A DNA stretch of 64,000 nucleotides, taken from positions 1-64,000 of the forward strand of contig NZ_KK211083.1 of NCBI RefSeq assembly GCF_000620145.1, read 5' to 3'. This DNA comes from Deefgea rivuli DSM 18356 (GTDB taxonomy: Bacteria > Pseudomonadota > Gammaproteobacteria > Burkholderiales > Chitinibacteraceae). Shown here piece after piece: positions 9,692 to 18,239 of the stretch. Position 1 is the first letter of the stretch, and each line of letters opens with the position of its first letter. The notes below the pieces were generated by a model. That model was not told the DNA's origin and made no database searches. It saw nothing but the letters and a program-made list of their open reading frames with translations. A program made the translations under genes and the position numbers.

Positions 9692-11327
9692 CGCCTCCTG
9701 CAAAACGCACACAATTTCGCCCTGCGTTTTTGGCTTTATACAGCGCATGATCTGCGCGCGACAGCAGCGTTTCGGCACTTTCGCTAATTTGCCACTCAGC
9801 GCCACCCAGGCTGAGCGATATTTTCAAATCGGGGTGTACTTCTGCCCAAGGTAGTTGGCTGATTTTTTCTCGCATCCGTTCCGCGATTTTATGCGCGATA
9901 TTACCGTCTACGTGGGTGAGGATAAGTACGAATTCTTCACCACCGTAGCGCGCTAGCATATCGCGTTCTCGGGTCAGTTTAGCCAGTGCCTCGCAGCTCA
10001 TCTTCAAGACAACATCGCCGATATGATGCGAAAAATGGTCATTTACACTTTTAAAGTGGTCAAAATCAATCATGAGCGCCCAAAGGCTTTCTTGATTTTC
10101 CTGTGCGGTACGCATTAATTCAGGCAGGCGTTCATCCAAGGCACGGCGATTATAAAGTCCGGTTAATGCATCGTGATAAGCGGCACTTTCAAGTGCTTGC
10201 AAGCGCCCGGATTCCTGATGGCGCTGCTGTTTTAGTTGCGTCACTTCCAATTCAGACGCGAGCAATTTGAGTTTCATGTCCACGACATTTAAACGCCGAG
10301 TATTGAGCGCGCTGAGCGTGTTTGCCGAGGATTGTTGTTGCAACTTCATAAAATGGTCGTGATAACCAATGTGATGCATCATCGCGCGTACAAAATCGCC
10401 ACGGGCTTCAAAAATTTGATACAGCTGATAATGAATTTGCTGCAGTAGACTGTAGCCATTAAATTGACTGGCCAGATTGAGGGCTTGCAGCAAATCAGCC
10501 GCCGCAGCTTCGTGCTGTTGCAAGCTTTGTTTTAAACCGCCCAAAGCCAATAGATTGACGGTTTGCCCCCATAAGAATCCGGCATCCGTATTAATTTGAT
10601 ACGCCGCATTAAAGCAATCTAAGGCCGCATCAGTATCTTGCTGTGCGACATGGATCGTGCCGAGATAGTTGTAAATTTCGGCGTGCCAGTCACGGCGTAG
10701 AGGCAATATTAGTAGCGATTGGGCCTGCTGCAGTACGCGCTGCGCTAAAGGATATTGCGCTAGGGTGACAAGCACTGCAGCAAGGTGTAATCGGGCTTGG
10801 CAGCGCAGATCCTGATCCCCGCATAGATCAGCCCATTCAACGGCCTGCGCCAAATAATGCAGCGCTTTTTTTGGCTCGGCATGTAGTACGTAAAGATTGC
10901 CTAGTCCGAGAAAGGCCTCTACATAACAGCCCAGCGCATTGACGCGGAGGGCGGCTTGCAAAGCGTCCAACCACAATAAAAATGAGGCATGCTGCTGGCC
11001 TTGCATTTGCGAAGCGGTGGCCAGACTGATGAGGATTTCAGCTTCGAGTTCAGCCAGAGTTAGGGTTTTGGCTTGCCGCCGCGCTTGCCGCAGTGCTGGC
11101 AATGCCATTTCTGCACTGCCCACAATTAACTGCGCTTTACCCGTGAGAAAATCGGCCTCGGCTTGGCCTGCGAGATAATGAATTGCCGCTGCTGCGCTGC
11201 GTGCTGTACTCGCTAGCTGCAAAGTTTGCTGGCAATCCACGCGATAGCTCTGCCGCGCGTCTAGGAGCAAGGCGTCTATTTGTGCAGTTGAAAGCGCAGC
11301 TTCGCCGCTAGCTTGGTTTTTTTTCAC
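9681..11327 (-). CDS. TPR-GGDEF diguanylate cyclase
   Basis: The enzyme makes cyclic di-GMP from two GTP. The first ~330 residues are TPR-like helical repeats (NYLGTIHVAQQDTDAALDCF and similar); a coiled coil follows (ELEVTQLKQQRHQESGRLQA). The C-terminal GGDEF domain has YGGEEFV with an RxxD inhibitory site (RERD) five residues before it, so it should be active and subject to product inhibition. There is no membrane segment, so this is a cytosolic sensor, with TPRs in place of a periplasmic input. It is first in a unit with the TPR protein and methyltransferase downstream. A GTATTGC palindrome separates it from ptsI. Confidence 0.9.
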   Translation of the reverse strand: MKKNQASGEAALSTAQIDALLLDARQSYRVDCQQTLQLASTARSAAAAIHYLAGQAEADFLTGKAQLIVGSAEMALPALRQARRQAKTLTLAELEAEILISLATASQMQGQQHASFLLWLDALQAALRVNALGCYVEAFLGLGNLYVLHAEPKKALHYLAQAVEWADLCGDQDLRCQARLHLAAVLVTLAQYPLAQRVLQQAQSLLILPLRRDWHAEIYNYLGTIHVAQQDTDAALDCFNAAYQINTDAGFLWGQTVNLLALGGLKQSLQQHEAAAADLLQALNLASQFNGYSLLQQIHYQLYQIFEARGDFVRAMMHHIGYHDHFMKLQQQSSANTLSALNTRRLNVVDMKLKLLASELEVTQLKQQRHQESGRLQALESAAYHDALTGLYNRRALDERLPELMRTAQENQESLWALMIDFDHFKSVNDHFSHHIGDVVLKMSCEALAKLTRERDMLARYGGEEFVLILTHVDGNIAHKIAERMREKISQLPWAEVHPDLKISLSLGGAEWQISESAETLLSRADHALYKAKNAGRNCVRFAGGAHD

Positions 11328-11342
11328 GATACGGCCTAGTCT

Positions 11343-11391
11343 GGGTATTGCTATGCGAGCATTAAATAACCATGCCTACAGGCCAATACCC
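11343..11391. repeat. GTATTGC palindromic element, copy 1
   Basis: GGGTATTG at 11343-11350 and CAATACCC at 11384-11391 form the ends of a 49-bp imperfect palindrome. It begins right after the stop codon of ptsI and separates that gene from the TPR-GGDEF gene. Confidence 0.75.
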
Positions 11392-11393
11392 TG

Positions 11394-13121
11394 CTATCTG
11401 TTTAATTCCTGTAATAAGTCTCGCAAGCGTTCACTGTCTTCTGCTTCAAGCATTTGCGCCACAATCGGCCGAATGTGATCCATCTCGGCGGACAAAATAA
11501 GTTGTTTTACTTTCAATAACTGAATCGGCAACATTGAAAAACGTCGTAGACCCAAGCCTAATAATAAGCGGCTTAAACTCGGATCGCCGGCCATTTCACC
11601 GCACATCGACACGGGTTTGCCGATTCGATTGGCGGTGCTAATCACGTGGTGCAAGAGCTGCAGCACGCCCGGATTGAGCGGGTCGTATAAATGGCTGACC
11701 GCATCGTCATTGCGATCAACAGCCAAAGAGTATTGAATCAAATCGTTGGTGCCGATAGAAACAAAATCTAAATGATTCAGGAAAGTACCGACAGCCATCG
11801 CGGCAGCAGGCACTTCAATCATGCCGCCCAGCTCGATATGTTCGTCGAACGTGATGCCATTGGCGCGCAAATCCGCCATAACATCGTCTAAATGTGCGCG
11901 AGTTTGTTTAACTTCATTAATGGTCGACAGCATCGGCAGCAATAATTTGATCGTACCAAATGCCGAGGCGCGCAGCACTGCGCGCAATTGCGTGCGGAAC
12001 ATTTGTGGTTCGGCCATGCACAGGCGTATGCCGGTCAAACCCAATGCGGGATTGGGCGCTTCACTTTCTGATTGCCACGACGGAATTTTATCTTTGCCCA
12101 AATCCACGGTACGGATAATCACCGGCATACCGCGCATAGATTCCGCAACGGCTTTGTAGGCTTCAAATTGTTCGTCTTCGGTGGGCAGATCGTCTTCTTT
12201 CAAAAACAGAAATTCCGAGCGGAATAAACCGATCCCAGCAGCTGTATTTTCTAAAGCCAAGCCGCAGTCTTCGGGTAGTTCAATATTGGCGAATAGCTCA
12301 ACGGCCGTGCCATCGCGCGTAATCGCCAAGCTGGTGCGAATGTCTTGCAGCGCATTTTGCTTGATGAGCCATTCGCCTTGGCGAACGCGATATTCGGCCA
12401 GAATGACGTCATCGGGATCGATAATGACCACGCCATGAATGCCGTCGACGATGATGAGTTCTTGTTCGCGTATCATTTCGCGTGCATGGCGCAGCGCCAG
12501 CACGGAAGGCAAATCGAGACTACGCGCTAAAATCGCCGTATGCGATGTCACACCGCCAACGTCAGTAATAAAAGCGCGGTAATTGGTATCTTTAAATAGC
12601 ACCATATCGGTCGGCGATAAATCATGCGCGACCAAAATACAGTCATCACCACCGCAATGCGGCGCGTGGAAAATTGGCTCGTGACCGGCCAGCGTTTTGA
12701 AAATTCGCTCGGTCACTTGAATCACGTCGGTGCGGCGCTCGCGCAGGTATTCTTCTTCAATTTCATCAAACTGCGCCAGCAAGACATCAAGCTGCTGTTG
12801 CAAAGCCCATTCGGCATTGCAATGTTGAGTTTGAATCAAATGGATGGGATCTTTGGATAGCGTGTGGTCGTTGAGCAGCATAATGTGCAAGCTTAAAAAC
12901 GCGCCCAATTCCGTTGGGGCGTTTTCGGGAATGCTGCCCCACAGCATTTCCAGCTCTTTGCGCGTATTACGAATCGCATCTTCAAAGCGTGTGACTTCGG
13001 AGGCAATGGCCTCGGGGGGAATCTGGTAATGCACAATCTCGATATCAGCTTGTGACACCAAATGGGCGTGACCGATGGCGATGCCGCCGCCGATGCCCAA
13101 TCCATGCAAAGTAATACTCAT
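11394..13121 (-). CDS. ptsI: Phosphoenolpyruvate-protein phosphotransferase (PTS enzyme I)
   Basis: The enzyme takes phosphate from phosphoenolpyruvate onto a histidine and passes it to HPr. I start at MSITLHGLGIGGG (13121), with GGAGGGAAGTGG before it; this gives 575 residues, the usual length. The phosphohistidine lies in GGVTSHTAILARSLD. The PEP-binding barrel shows IIRTVDLG, GTNDLIQYSLAVDR and the catalytic cysteine region SMCGEMAGD. It is third in the order IIA, HPr, EI on one strand. No sugar permease IIB/IIC genes are in the window, so the relay probably has a regulatory role, as is common in betaproteobacteria; that is known for relatives and inferred here. Confidence 0.97.
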   Translation of the reverse strand: MSITLHGLGIGGGIAIGHAHLVSQADIEIVHYQIPPEAIASEVTRFEDAIRNTRKELEMLWGSIPENAPTELGAFLSLHIMLLNDHTLSKDPIHLIQTQHCNAEWALQQQLDVLLAQFDEIEEEYLRERRTDVIQVTERIFKTLAGHEPIFHAPHCGGDDCILVAHDLSPTDMVLFKDTNYRAFITDVGGVTSHTAILARSLDLPSVLALRHAREMIREQELIIVDGIHGVVIIDPDDVILAEYRVRQGEWLIKQNALQDIRTSLAITRDGTAVELFANIELPEDCGLALENTAAGIGLFRSEFLFLKEDDLPTEDEQFEAYKAVAESMRGMPVIIRTVDLGKDKIPSWQSESEAPNPALGLTGIRLCMAEPQMFRTQLRAVLRASAFGTIKLLLPMLSTINEVKQTRAHLDDVMADLRANGITFDEHIELGGMIEVPAAAMAVGTFLNHLDFVSIGTNDLIQYSLAVDRNDDAVSHLYDPLNPGVLQLLHHVISTANRIGKPVSMCGEMAGDPSLSRLLLGLGLRRFSMLPIQLLKVKQLILSAEMDHIRPIVAQMLEAEDSERLRDLLQELNR

Positions 13122-13215
13122 CCACTTCCCTCCGCTTTGCGTCACCGCCATTGCCTTAGGCTCTTTGGCCCAGGTCAACACTTCACTTCATGGATAGCGA
13201 GGCGCTATATATGCT

Positions 13216-13488
13216 TTATTCGCCTTCGCCAAATTTATCCGCAATCAACGCCACCAGCGCCGCCATTGCAGCCTCTTCATCGGGCGCATTGCTCGTTTCA
13301 ATCGTAATCTTGCTGCCTTTACCAGCCGCCAACATCATGACGCCCATAATTGATTTGGCGTTCACACGGCGTTGATTGCGAGTAATCCAAACTTCGCACT
13401 GAAACTGGCTGGCCAACTGCGTGAGCTTGCTCGACGCACGAGCGTGCAGGCCTAATTTATTAATAATTTCGACTTCTTGTTGCTGCAT
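13216..13488 (-). CDS. ptsH: HPr phosphocarrier protein
   Basis: HPr carries phosphate from EI to EIIA. The active histidine is in NKLGLHARAS, and the regulatory serine in RRVNAKSIMGVMMLAA, where HPr kinase would act. Ninety residues is normal. It is 94 bases upstream of ptsI and 84 bases downstream of the IIA gene. The conserved serine region suggests HPr kinase control, as in many betaproteobacteria; hprK is not in this window. Confidence 0.96.
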   Translation of the reverse strand: MQQQEVEIINKLGLHARASSKLTQLASQFQCEVWITRNQRRVNAKSIMGVMMLAAGKGSKITIETSNAPDEEAAMAALVALIADKFGEGE

Positions 13489-13529
13489 CTTTAAACGCCT
13501 TTTTCATCTTGCTGCAGGGTGGGGCAGCC

Positions 13530-13628
13530 TATACAACACACTTTCTAAGCCAACTGCTGGCTAAGTGCGATTTCAAGCATCTGGTTGTATTGTTGGTAGC
13601 ATATACAACACGCCTTCTAAGCCACCAG
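13530..13628. repeat. Direct repeat of the IIA gene 3' end
   Basis: Twenty-seven bases inside the last codons of the IIA gene (13602-13628, TATACAACACGCCTTCTAAG and onward) recur at 13530-13556 in the IIA-HPr spacer with about four changes, offset by 72 bases. This looks like a decayed tandem duplication of the gene end. Confidence 0.65.
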
Positions 13629-13977
13629 TAATGGCTTTGCTAACGGCGACATCCAGTGATTGGTGTCCATAAGTCAGGGCGCGGACTAGCATTGGTAAAT
13701 TAACCCCAGCTACGGCCTCAACCCGACCTGGCACAATCAAACGATTGGCAATATTCGATGGCGTTCCACCATAAATATCGGTTAAGAGTAAAACCCCAGA
13801 GCCATCGTCCAGCTCGCGAATTAAGGCTTGTGCGCGTTGAATTAGCTCGTCTGGATCGTCCGATTTACTGACCGCTAGCTGCGCGAGTTGCGGTAAGGCG
13901 TGGCCCATGATGTGCTGAGCACAGGCAATAAGCGCTTCACCCATTGTGTAATGCGTGACAATTATGATTCCTACCAT
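13573..13977 (-). CDS. PTS EIIA component, mannose family (ManX/PtsN-free type)
   Basis: This is a 134-residue EIIA-Man domain protein, which accepts phosphate from HPr on a histidine. The N-terminus GIIIVTHYTMGEAL carries the phosphorylated His9, and GVLLLTDIYGGTPSNIANRL is the second conserved motif of the family. It stands first in the IIA-HPr-EI unit. A lone IIA of this kind without IIB/IIC is typical of betaproteobacterial regulatory PTS. The 124 bases to apbE upstream contain an AT-rich TATATTATAC stretch that could be a -10 region, but I see no matching -35. Confidence 0.93.
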   Translation of the reverse strand: MVGIIIVTHYTMGEALIACAQHIMGHALPQLAQLAVSKSDDPDELIQRAQALIRELDDGSGVLLLTDIYGGTPSNIANRLIVPGRVEAVAGVNLPMLVRALTYGHQSLDVAVSKAITGGLEGVLYMLPTIQPDA

Positions 13978-14100
13978 GTGTGATGGAGTCCTTTTACAGC
14001 TCTGGCCTTGCGGGCTTTGAAATCGATCTAGCTCTGTATAATATAACTGTTTTTAAACTTACGACATGTTCATAGTACCTAGACACATCGTTGCAACAAA

Positions 14101-15156
14101 TCATCGTAAACGGTACAAGTGCGGCGGCGGTTTAAGCCACTTTAGGCGTGCTTGCAATTGCTCGGTGATATATACGTCACCATTGGCGCTGACCAGTAGC
14201 ACATCACGAACACCAAAGCGCCCAGCATACTGCAGTGCTGTTGCAGAACCGTTAATAAACATCGGCTTAGTTGCCGCATCCGAAATCGCCCCCGCATCGC
14301 GGCTTGGTGGACTCAGCACCGTGACGGCCTGCATGCCTTGCGCGGGCAGGCCAGTTCGTGGGTCGATAATGTGCGAATAACGCCGACCTTTAATTTCAAA
14401 AAAGCGCTGATAATCGCCCGAGGTACCTATTGCTTCGCCATCCTTGAGCGTCAAAGTCGCCATTGCCTCTGGGTTGCGCGGGTGTTGCAAACCCACTGTC
14501 CACGGCTCGCTGCCTTTTTTACCCAGCGCCAACACATTACCGCCGATATTAATCAGCGCATTCATCACGCGCTGTTTGCGCAAATGATTTGCCGCATGAT
14601 CGAGCGCCCAGCCTTTGGCAAAACCACCCAAATCGATTGCCACTTGTGGATTTGTGCTGCTGACGCTCGCGCCATCCCAAACTAGATTTTCCAAGCTTGG
14701 CTGCGCCGCCAATGCAATCTGCAACTTCGCAGGATCTGGCGTAACGGGTGCAAAGGTATCTTGATGAAAACCCCAAAGCTGTACCAAATTACCGACGGCG
14801 GGATTAAACAATTGATCCGAGCGCCGCGCATAATCGGCGGCTTCTTTGAGCATTTGTGCCAACTCAACATCCACGACTGTTGTTTCGCCTTTGGCAAATG
14901 CGGCGTTTAGACGCGTCACTTCCGACGGTTGCCACGCATGCAATTTGGCGTGCAGGCGATCGAGTTCTTTGAGCACCGCGCCAGCATGCTTGGCGGCAAC
15001 GTCGTCTTTGAGCCCATAAATACTAATCTGCACTCGCGTGCCAAATACATAACTTTCTTGCGTATAAATCTGCGGTCTATCACAGCCTGCCAAAAGCACT
15101 AAAGCCGCTAGGATGACGTAGCGGCTTTTTAGGTGACGTAATAGCGTCGCAATCAA
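14101..15156 (-). CDS. apbE: FAD:protein FMN transferase (ApbE), lipoprotein
   Basis: ApbE attaches FMN covalently to threonines of periplasmic or membrane flavoproteins such as NqrB/NqrC and RnfG. The start is a TTG at 15156 that overlaps the gshB stop codon (TTGA); AGAGGAAAG lies just before it, and it opens a good signal peptide ending in the lipobox LLAGC. Conserved motifs include [11 protein letters not shown], the flavin/metal-binding [24 protein letters not shown] and [10 protein letters not shown]. No flavoprotein target is in the window. The gene is translationally coupled to gshB. Confidence 0.95.
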   Translation of the reverse strand: MIATLLRHLKSRYVILAALVLLAGCDRPQIYTQESYVFGTRVQISIYGLKDDVAAKHAGAVLKELDRLHAKLHAWQPSEVTRLNAAFAKGETTVVDVELAQMLKEAADYARRSDQLFNPAVGNLVQLWGFHQDTFAPVTPDPAKLQIALAAQPSLENLVWDGASVSSTNPQVAIDLGGFAKGWALDHAANHLRKQRVMNALINIGGNVLALGKKGSEPWTVGLQHPRNPEAMATLTLKDGEAIGTSGDYQRFFEIKGRRYSHIIDPRTGLPAQGMQAVTVLSPPSRDAGAISDAATKPMFINGSATALQYAGRFGVRDVLLVSANGDVYITEQLQARLKWLKPPPHLYRLR

Positions 15157-16100
15157 ATGACTTTCCTCTCTAGCGCATCAATAAACAGCGCCGCAACATT
15201 AATGCCCGATTGCGCGGTGATTTCTTGGAAGCACGTTGGGCTAGTCACGTTCACCTCAGTTAGATTGTCACCAATCACGTCCAAACCGACCAAGAGCAAA
15301 CCTTGCGCTGCTAAACGCGGCCCAAGGCTTTCGGCGATTTCACGATCTCGCGCAGTGAGCGGCCTTGCCACACCTGTACCGCCAGCCGCCAAATTACCCC
15401 GCGTTTCGCCTTGCGCTGGAATCCGCGCCAAGCACCAATCCACTGGCACACCGTCGATCAACAAAATGCGTTTATCTCCGTCTTTGATCGCTGGCAGATA
15501 TTGCTGCGCCATAATGGTTTGTGTGCCATTGGCAGTTAAAGTCTCGAGTATTGACCCCAAGTTGGCGTCGTCTGGGCGCAAGCGGAAGATACCTGCCCCA
15601 CCCATGCCATCGAGTGGTTTCACAATCACATCACCTTGCTCAATGACAAAGGCGCGAATATCGGCCGGATTTTGGCTAACCATCGTCGTGGTTGTGAATT
15701 CGGGGAATTTGAAAATCGCCAGTTTTTCATTAAAATCGCGCAGTGCTTGGCCGCTATTAAATACATTCGCGCCTTGCTCTTCAGCCAAAGTAAACAGCTG
15801 CGTCGCATAATAATATTGCTGATCAAACGGCGGATCTTTGCGCATTACGACGCCAGAAAAATCACGCAGCGCGATGGTTTCGGTATCCGCTTCGCTAAAC
15901 CAGTTTTTACCCGCATCCACGTCATGAATCGTCAAACGCCGCGCGGCGGCTTGCACCAGCGTATTTTTCAGGCTCAGCTCATCAATCAAGCAAGTCCAAA
16001 CTTCATGCCCACGCTGCTGCGCCTCGCGCATCATCACGTAAGTGGTGTCTTTATAAATTTTGAAACTGGCGAGCGGATCAACGACAAACAAAAAGCGCAT
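15153..16100 (-). CDS. gshB: Glutathione synthetase
   Basis: The enzyme joins gamma-glutamylcysteine and glycine with ATP to give glutathione. I start at [20 protein letters not shown] (16100), the conserved beginning of proteobacterial GshB; the longer frame adds 12 residues. The ATP-grasp core shows [26 protein letters not shown], the [10 protein letters not shown] loop and [15 protein letters not shown]. At 315 residues it has the usual length. It ends in a 4-base overlap with apbE, and gshA is on the same strand upstream with sugE between. Confidence 0.97.
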   Translation of the reverse strand: MRFLFVVDPLASFKIYKDTTYVMMREAQQRGHEVWTCLIDELSLKNTLVQAAARRLTIHDVDAGKNWFSEADTETIALRDFSGVVMRKDPPFDQQYYYATQLFTLAEEQGANVFNSGQALRDFNEKLAIFKFPEFTTTTMVSQNPADIRAFVIEQGDVIVKPLDGMGGAGIFRLRPDDANLGSILETLTANGTQTIMAQQYLPAIKDGDKRILLIDGVPVDWCLARIPAQGETRGNLAAGGTGVARPLTARDREIAESLGPRLAAQGLLLVGLDVIGDNLTEVNVTSPTCFQEITAQSGINVAALFIDALERKVI

Positions 16101-16156
16101 TTTGAATAATCCGTAAGGAATAAAGAGTGGGGTCAAAGCTTAAAAAGAAAAAATAG

Positions 16157-16205
16157 TGGGTATGTAAATACAAGCATTATTTATCAATAGCTATAGCCAT
16201 ATACT
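16157..16205. repeat. GTATTGC palindromic element, degenerate copy
   Basis: GTGGGTATGTAAAT at 16157 and ATATACTAG at about 16199 have the size and ends of the GTATTGC family, but the arms have decayed. It lies between sugE and gshB. Confidence 0.4.
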
Positions 16206-16224
16206 AGCAACGCTAAACTCCGTA

Positions 16225-16557
16225 TCAATGTGCCAGCTTCATCACGATCACGCCGCCAACAATCATCATTGCGCCAACTGAGCGCATCACTGTTAGCGGA
16301 TCGTTAAACCATAGAATGCCGACCAAAAATGTACCTGCTGCGCCGATGCCCGTCCATACCGCATAAGCCGTACCAATCGGAATGTGCTTTTGCGCCATCC
16401 ACAGCATAAAGCCACTGACCGCAATCGACACAATCGAGGCGGCAATCGCCAGTTTGGGATAGTTCGTCGTTTGTGACAGCTTAAAACCCAGCGGCCAGCC
16501 GATTTCGCACAGACCTGCCGCCAGCAAATATAGCCATGCTTGTGTTAAAACTGACAT
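16225..16557 (-). CDS. gdx: SugE/Gdx-type small multidrug resistance transporter
   Basis: This is a 110-residue inner-membrane protein with four transmembrane helices, working as a dimer and exchanging guanidinium or quaternary ammonium for protons. The key glutamate is in LCEIGWPLGFK in helix 1. GTAYAVWTGIGAAGTFLVG is the signature that separates Gdx/SugE from EmrE. Guanidine riboswitches often precede such genes; none is visible here, and the short space to gshA holds only a palindromic repeat. Its place between gshA and gshB is unusual and has no obvious metabolic link. Confidence 0.9.
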   Translation of the reverse strand: MSVLTQAWLYLLAAGLCEIGWPLGFKLSQTTNYPKLAIAASIVSIAVSGFMLWMAQKHIPIGTAYAVWTGIGAAGTFLVGILWFNDPLTVMRSVGAMMIVGGVIVMKLAH

Positions 16558-16576
16558 TTAATCGACTCCCATCGTT

Positions 16577-16646
16577 GGTCGAGAGCTGCGCCTTATCCGA
16601 CGCGACGAGATAACGTCGGATAACGCCTACGGCTCATCCGACCTAC
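16577..16646. repeat. Palindromic intergenic repeat (TTATCCGACG type)
   Basis: Perfect 10-base arms TTATCCGACG (16593-16602) and CGTCGGATAA (16614-16623), followed by CGCCTACGGCTCATCCGACC. It looks like a REP-type element and fills the gap between gshA and the sugE/gdx gene. It may also fold in the mRNA. Confidence 0.65.
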
Positions 16647-16650
16647 AGAT

Positions 16651-17919
16651 TTATTCTTGTTCTAATTCCAGCGAAGCCGCTAACAGCGCTAAGCGCGCAA
16701 CTACGCCATAAGCATAAAAACGATTGGCTTCGCAATCGGGCGAGCCGTCGCAATCGGGCGTCGAGAGTGGCGTTGCAAATGCGAGCGGCTTGAAGTGCAT
16801 ACCCGGCGCGTTCAGATTTTCATCAATGCCACGACCTGTATGCACACGGTAAAAGCCGCCAATCACAAAGCGATCCAGCATATACACCACCGGCTCAGCC
16901 ACGCCATCGTCAACGATTTCCATCGTCGGCACGCCTTCTTGCACGATCACATCGTGCACGGTGACACCTTCTTTAATGACCGACATTTTATTGCGCTGCT
17001 TGCGATTTAAGCCGAGCAATTCTTCACCCGATTTCACGCTCATAATCCCCATGCCGTAGGTGCCGGCATTGGCTTTCACAATCACAAACGGCGTTTGCGC
17101 GATACCGTGTTCAGCATATTTGAGCTGAATTTTTGCGATCATGGTATCCACCGTCGCAGCGAGTTTTTCTTCGCCTTCACGCGACTGGAAATCAAGACCA
17201 TCAACATGATCAAAGTAAGGATTGACCACCCAAGGATCAATGCCGATCAATTCAGCAAATTCATTCACAACACGATCATACGCAGTGAAATGCTGCGTTT
17301 TAGTACGCGTTGACCAACCTGCGTGCAGCGGTGGTAGTAACGTTTGTTCGATATTTTCTAGCAGCGGTGGAATGCCCGCCGACAGATCATTATTGAGCAA
17401 CACGACACAAGGATCGAAATCGGCCAAGCCAACGCGATTGCCTTTGCGAATCACCGGCTCTTGCACCATCGTTGTGCCATCAGGCAATTCCAGCGTTGTT
17501 GCGGCGGTGATTTCCGGATTCATACTACCAATGCGGACCAAAACGCCCGCCTGGCGCAAAATCTTGGCCAGCGCGGCGACGTTTTGCAGATAAAACTGAT
17601 TGCGCGTGTGATTTTCTGGAATCAATAAGACGCGGCGTGCATCCGGACAGTAGCCTTCCAGCGCCATCATCGCCGCTTGCACTGCCAGCGGATGAAAATC
17701 GGGGTTTAAGTTATTAAAGCCGCCCGGAAACAGATTCATATCCACCGGCGCGAGCTTGTATGCGGCATTGCGCAAATCAACCGAGCCATAAAACGGCGGC
17801 GTGTGCTCTTGCCATTGATTGCGGAACCAATGCTCGATTTCCGGCTGCGCCGCGAGAATCTTCCGTTCAAGGTCTAAGAGTGGGCCGGTTAAGGCAGTGG
17901 TCAAATGCGGCACGCTCAT
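16651..17919 (-). CDS. gshA: Glutamate-cysteine ligase (betaproteobacterial GshA type)
   Basis: The enzyme joins glutamate and cysteine, the first step of glutathione synthesis. The product is 422 residues and belongs to the proteobacterial GshA family with an ATP-grasp-like fold, not to the E. coli type. Conserved stretches include APVDMNLFPGGFNNLNP, VLLIPENHTRNQFY, FVIVKANAGTYGMGIMSVKS and the C-terminal GMHFKPLAF. It is the first gene of the minus-strand gshA-sugE-gshB-apbE series. The nearest upstream feature is a GTATTGC palindrome at 18014. Confidence 0.95.
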   Translation of the reverse strand: MSVPHLTTALTGPLLDLERKILAAQPEIEHWFRNQWQEHTPPFYGSVDLRNAAYKLAPVDMNLFPGGFNNLNPDFHPLAVQAAMMALEGYCPDARRVLLIPENHTRNQFYLQNVAALAKILRQAGVLVRIGSMNPEITAATTLELPDGTTMVQEPVIRKGNRVGLADFDPCVVLLNNDLSAGIPPLLENIEQTLLPPLHAGWSTRTKTQHFTAYDRVVNEFAELIGIDPWVVNPYFDHVDGLDFQSREGEEKLAATVDTMIAKIQLKYAEHGIAQTPFVIVKANAGTYGMGIMSVKSGEELLGLNRKQRNKMSVIKEGVTVHDVIVQEGVPTMEIVDDGVAEPVVYMLDRFVIGGFYRVHTGRGIDENLNAPGMHFKPLAFATPLSTPDCDGSPDCEANRFYAYGVVARLALLAASLELEQE

Positions 17920-18013
17920 GGCGACTCCGGCGAAATAAGAAAGGGATCTGCAAGATATGGCGGCTAAGTAGCAAAATTCAAGTTGCCGTATTATCAGTAA
18001 AAGCTAATCAAAG

Positions 18014-18060
18014 GGTATATCCATGCGGGCTTTATTCATAAAGACCCATACTGATATACC
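18014..18060. repeat. GTATTGC palindromic element, copy 2
   Basis: GGTATAT (18014-18020) and ATATACC (18054-18060) bound a 47-bp imperfect palindrome with CCATGCGGGCTTT facing AAGACCCATACTG. It lies in the gap between the chemoreceptor and gshA genes. Confidence 0.6.
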
Positions 18061-18147
18061 ACAATAAATTTACTTTTCAGGCCGTTTGAAGTGCGCTATA
18101 TTCACGAGTAAAATGCCGGTTCATGTATGAAAGCTTGAATCTGGGCG

Positions 18148-18180
18148 AAAAAATAGGGCCACTCATCAAGACGTGACCCT
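18148..18180 (-). terminator. Rho-independent terminator of the chemoreceptor gene
   Basis: Read on the minus strand: AGGGTCAC, a 10-base loop, GTGGCCCT (one G-U pair), then ATTTTTT. It lies about 60 bases after the stop at 18240. The rest of the 320-base gap to gshA (17920-18239) holds the palindrome at 18014 and nothing else that I can support. Confidence 0.6.
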
Positions 18181-18239
18181 AAATTAGTTTATTTACAGTA
18201 TCTAAAAGTGATGACTGCGCTCTTTAAGCCTGATCAAAC

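Noticed and set aside
16558-16650. A guanidine riboswitch before the Gdx gene
   Set aside because: The space holds only a REP-type palindrome; no guanidine riboswitch motif is visible.
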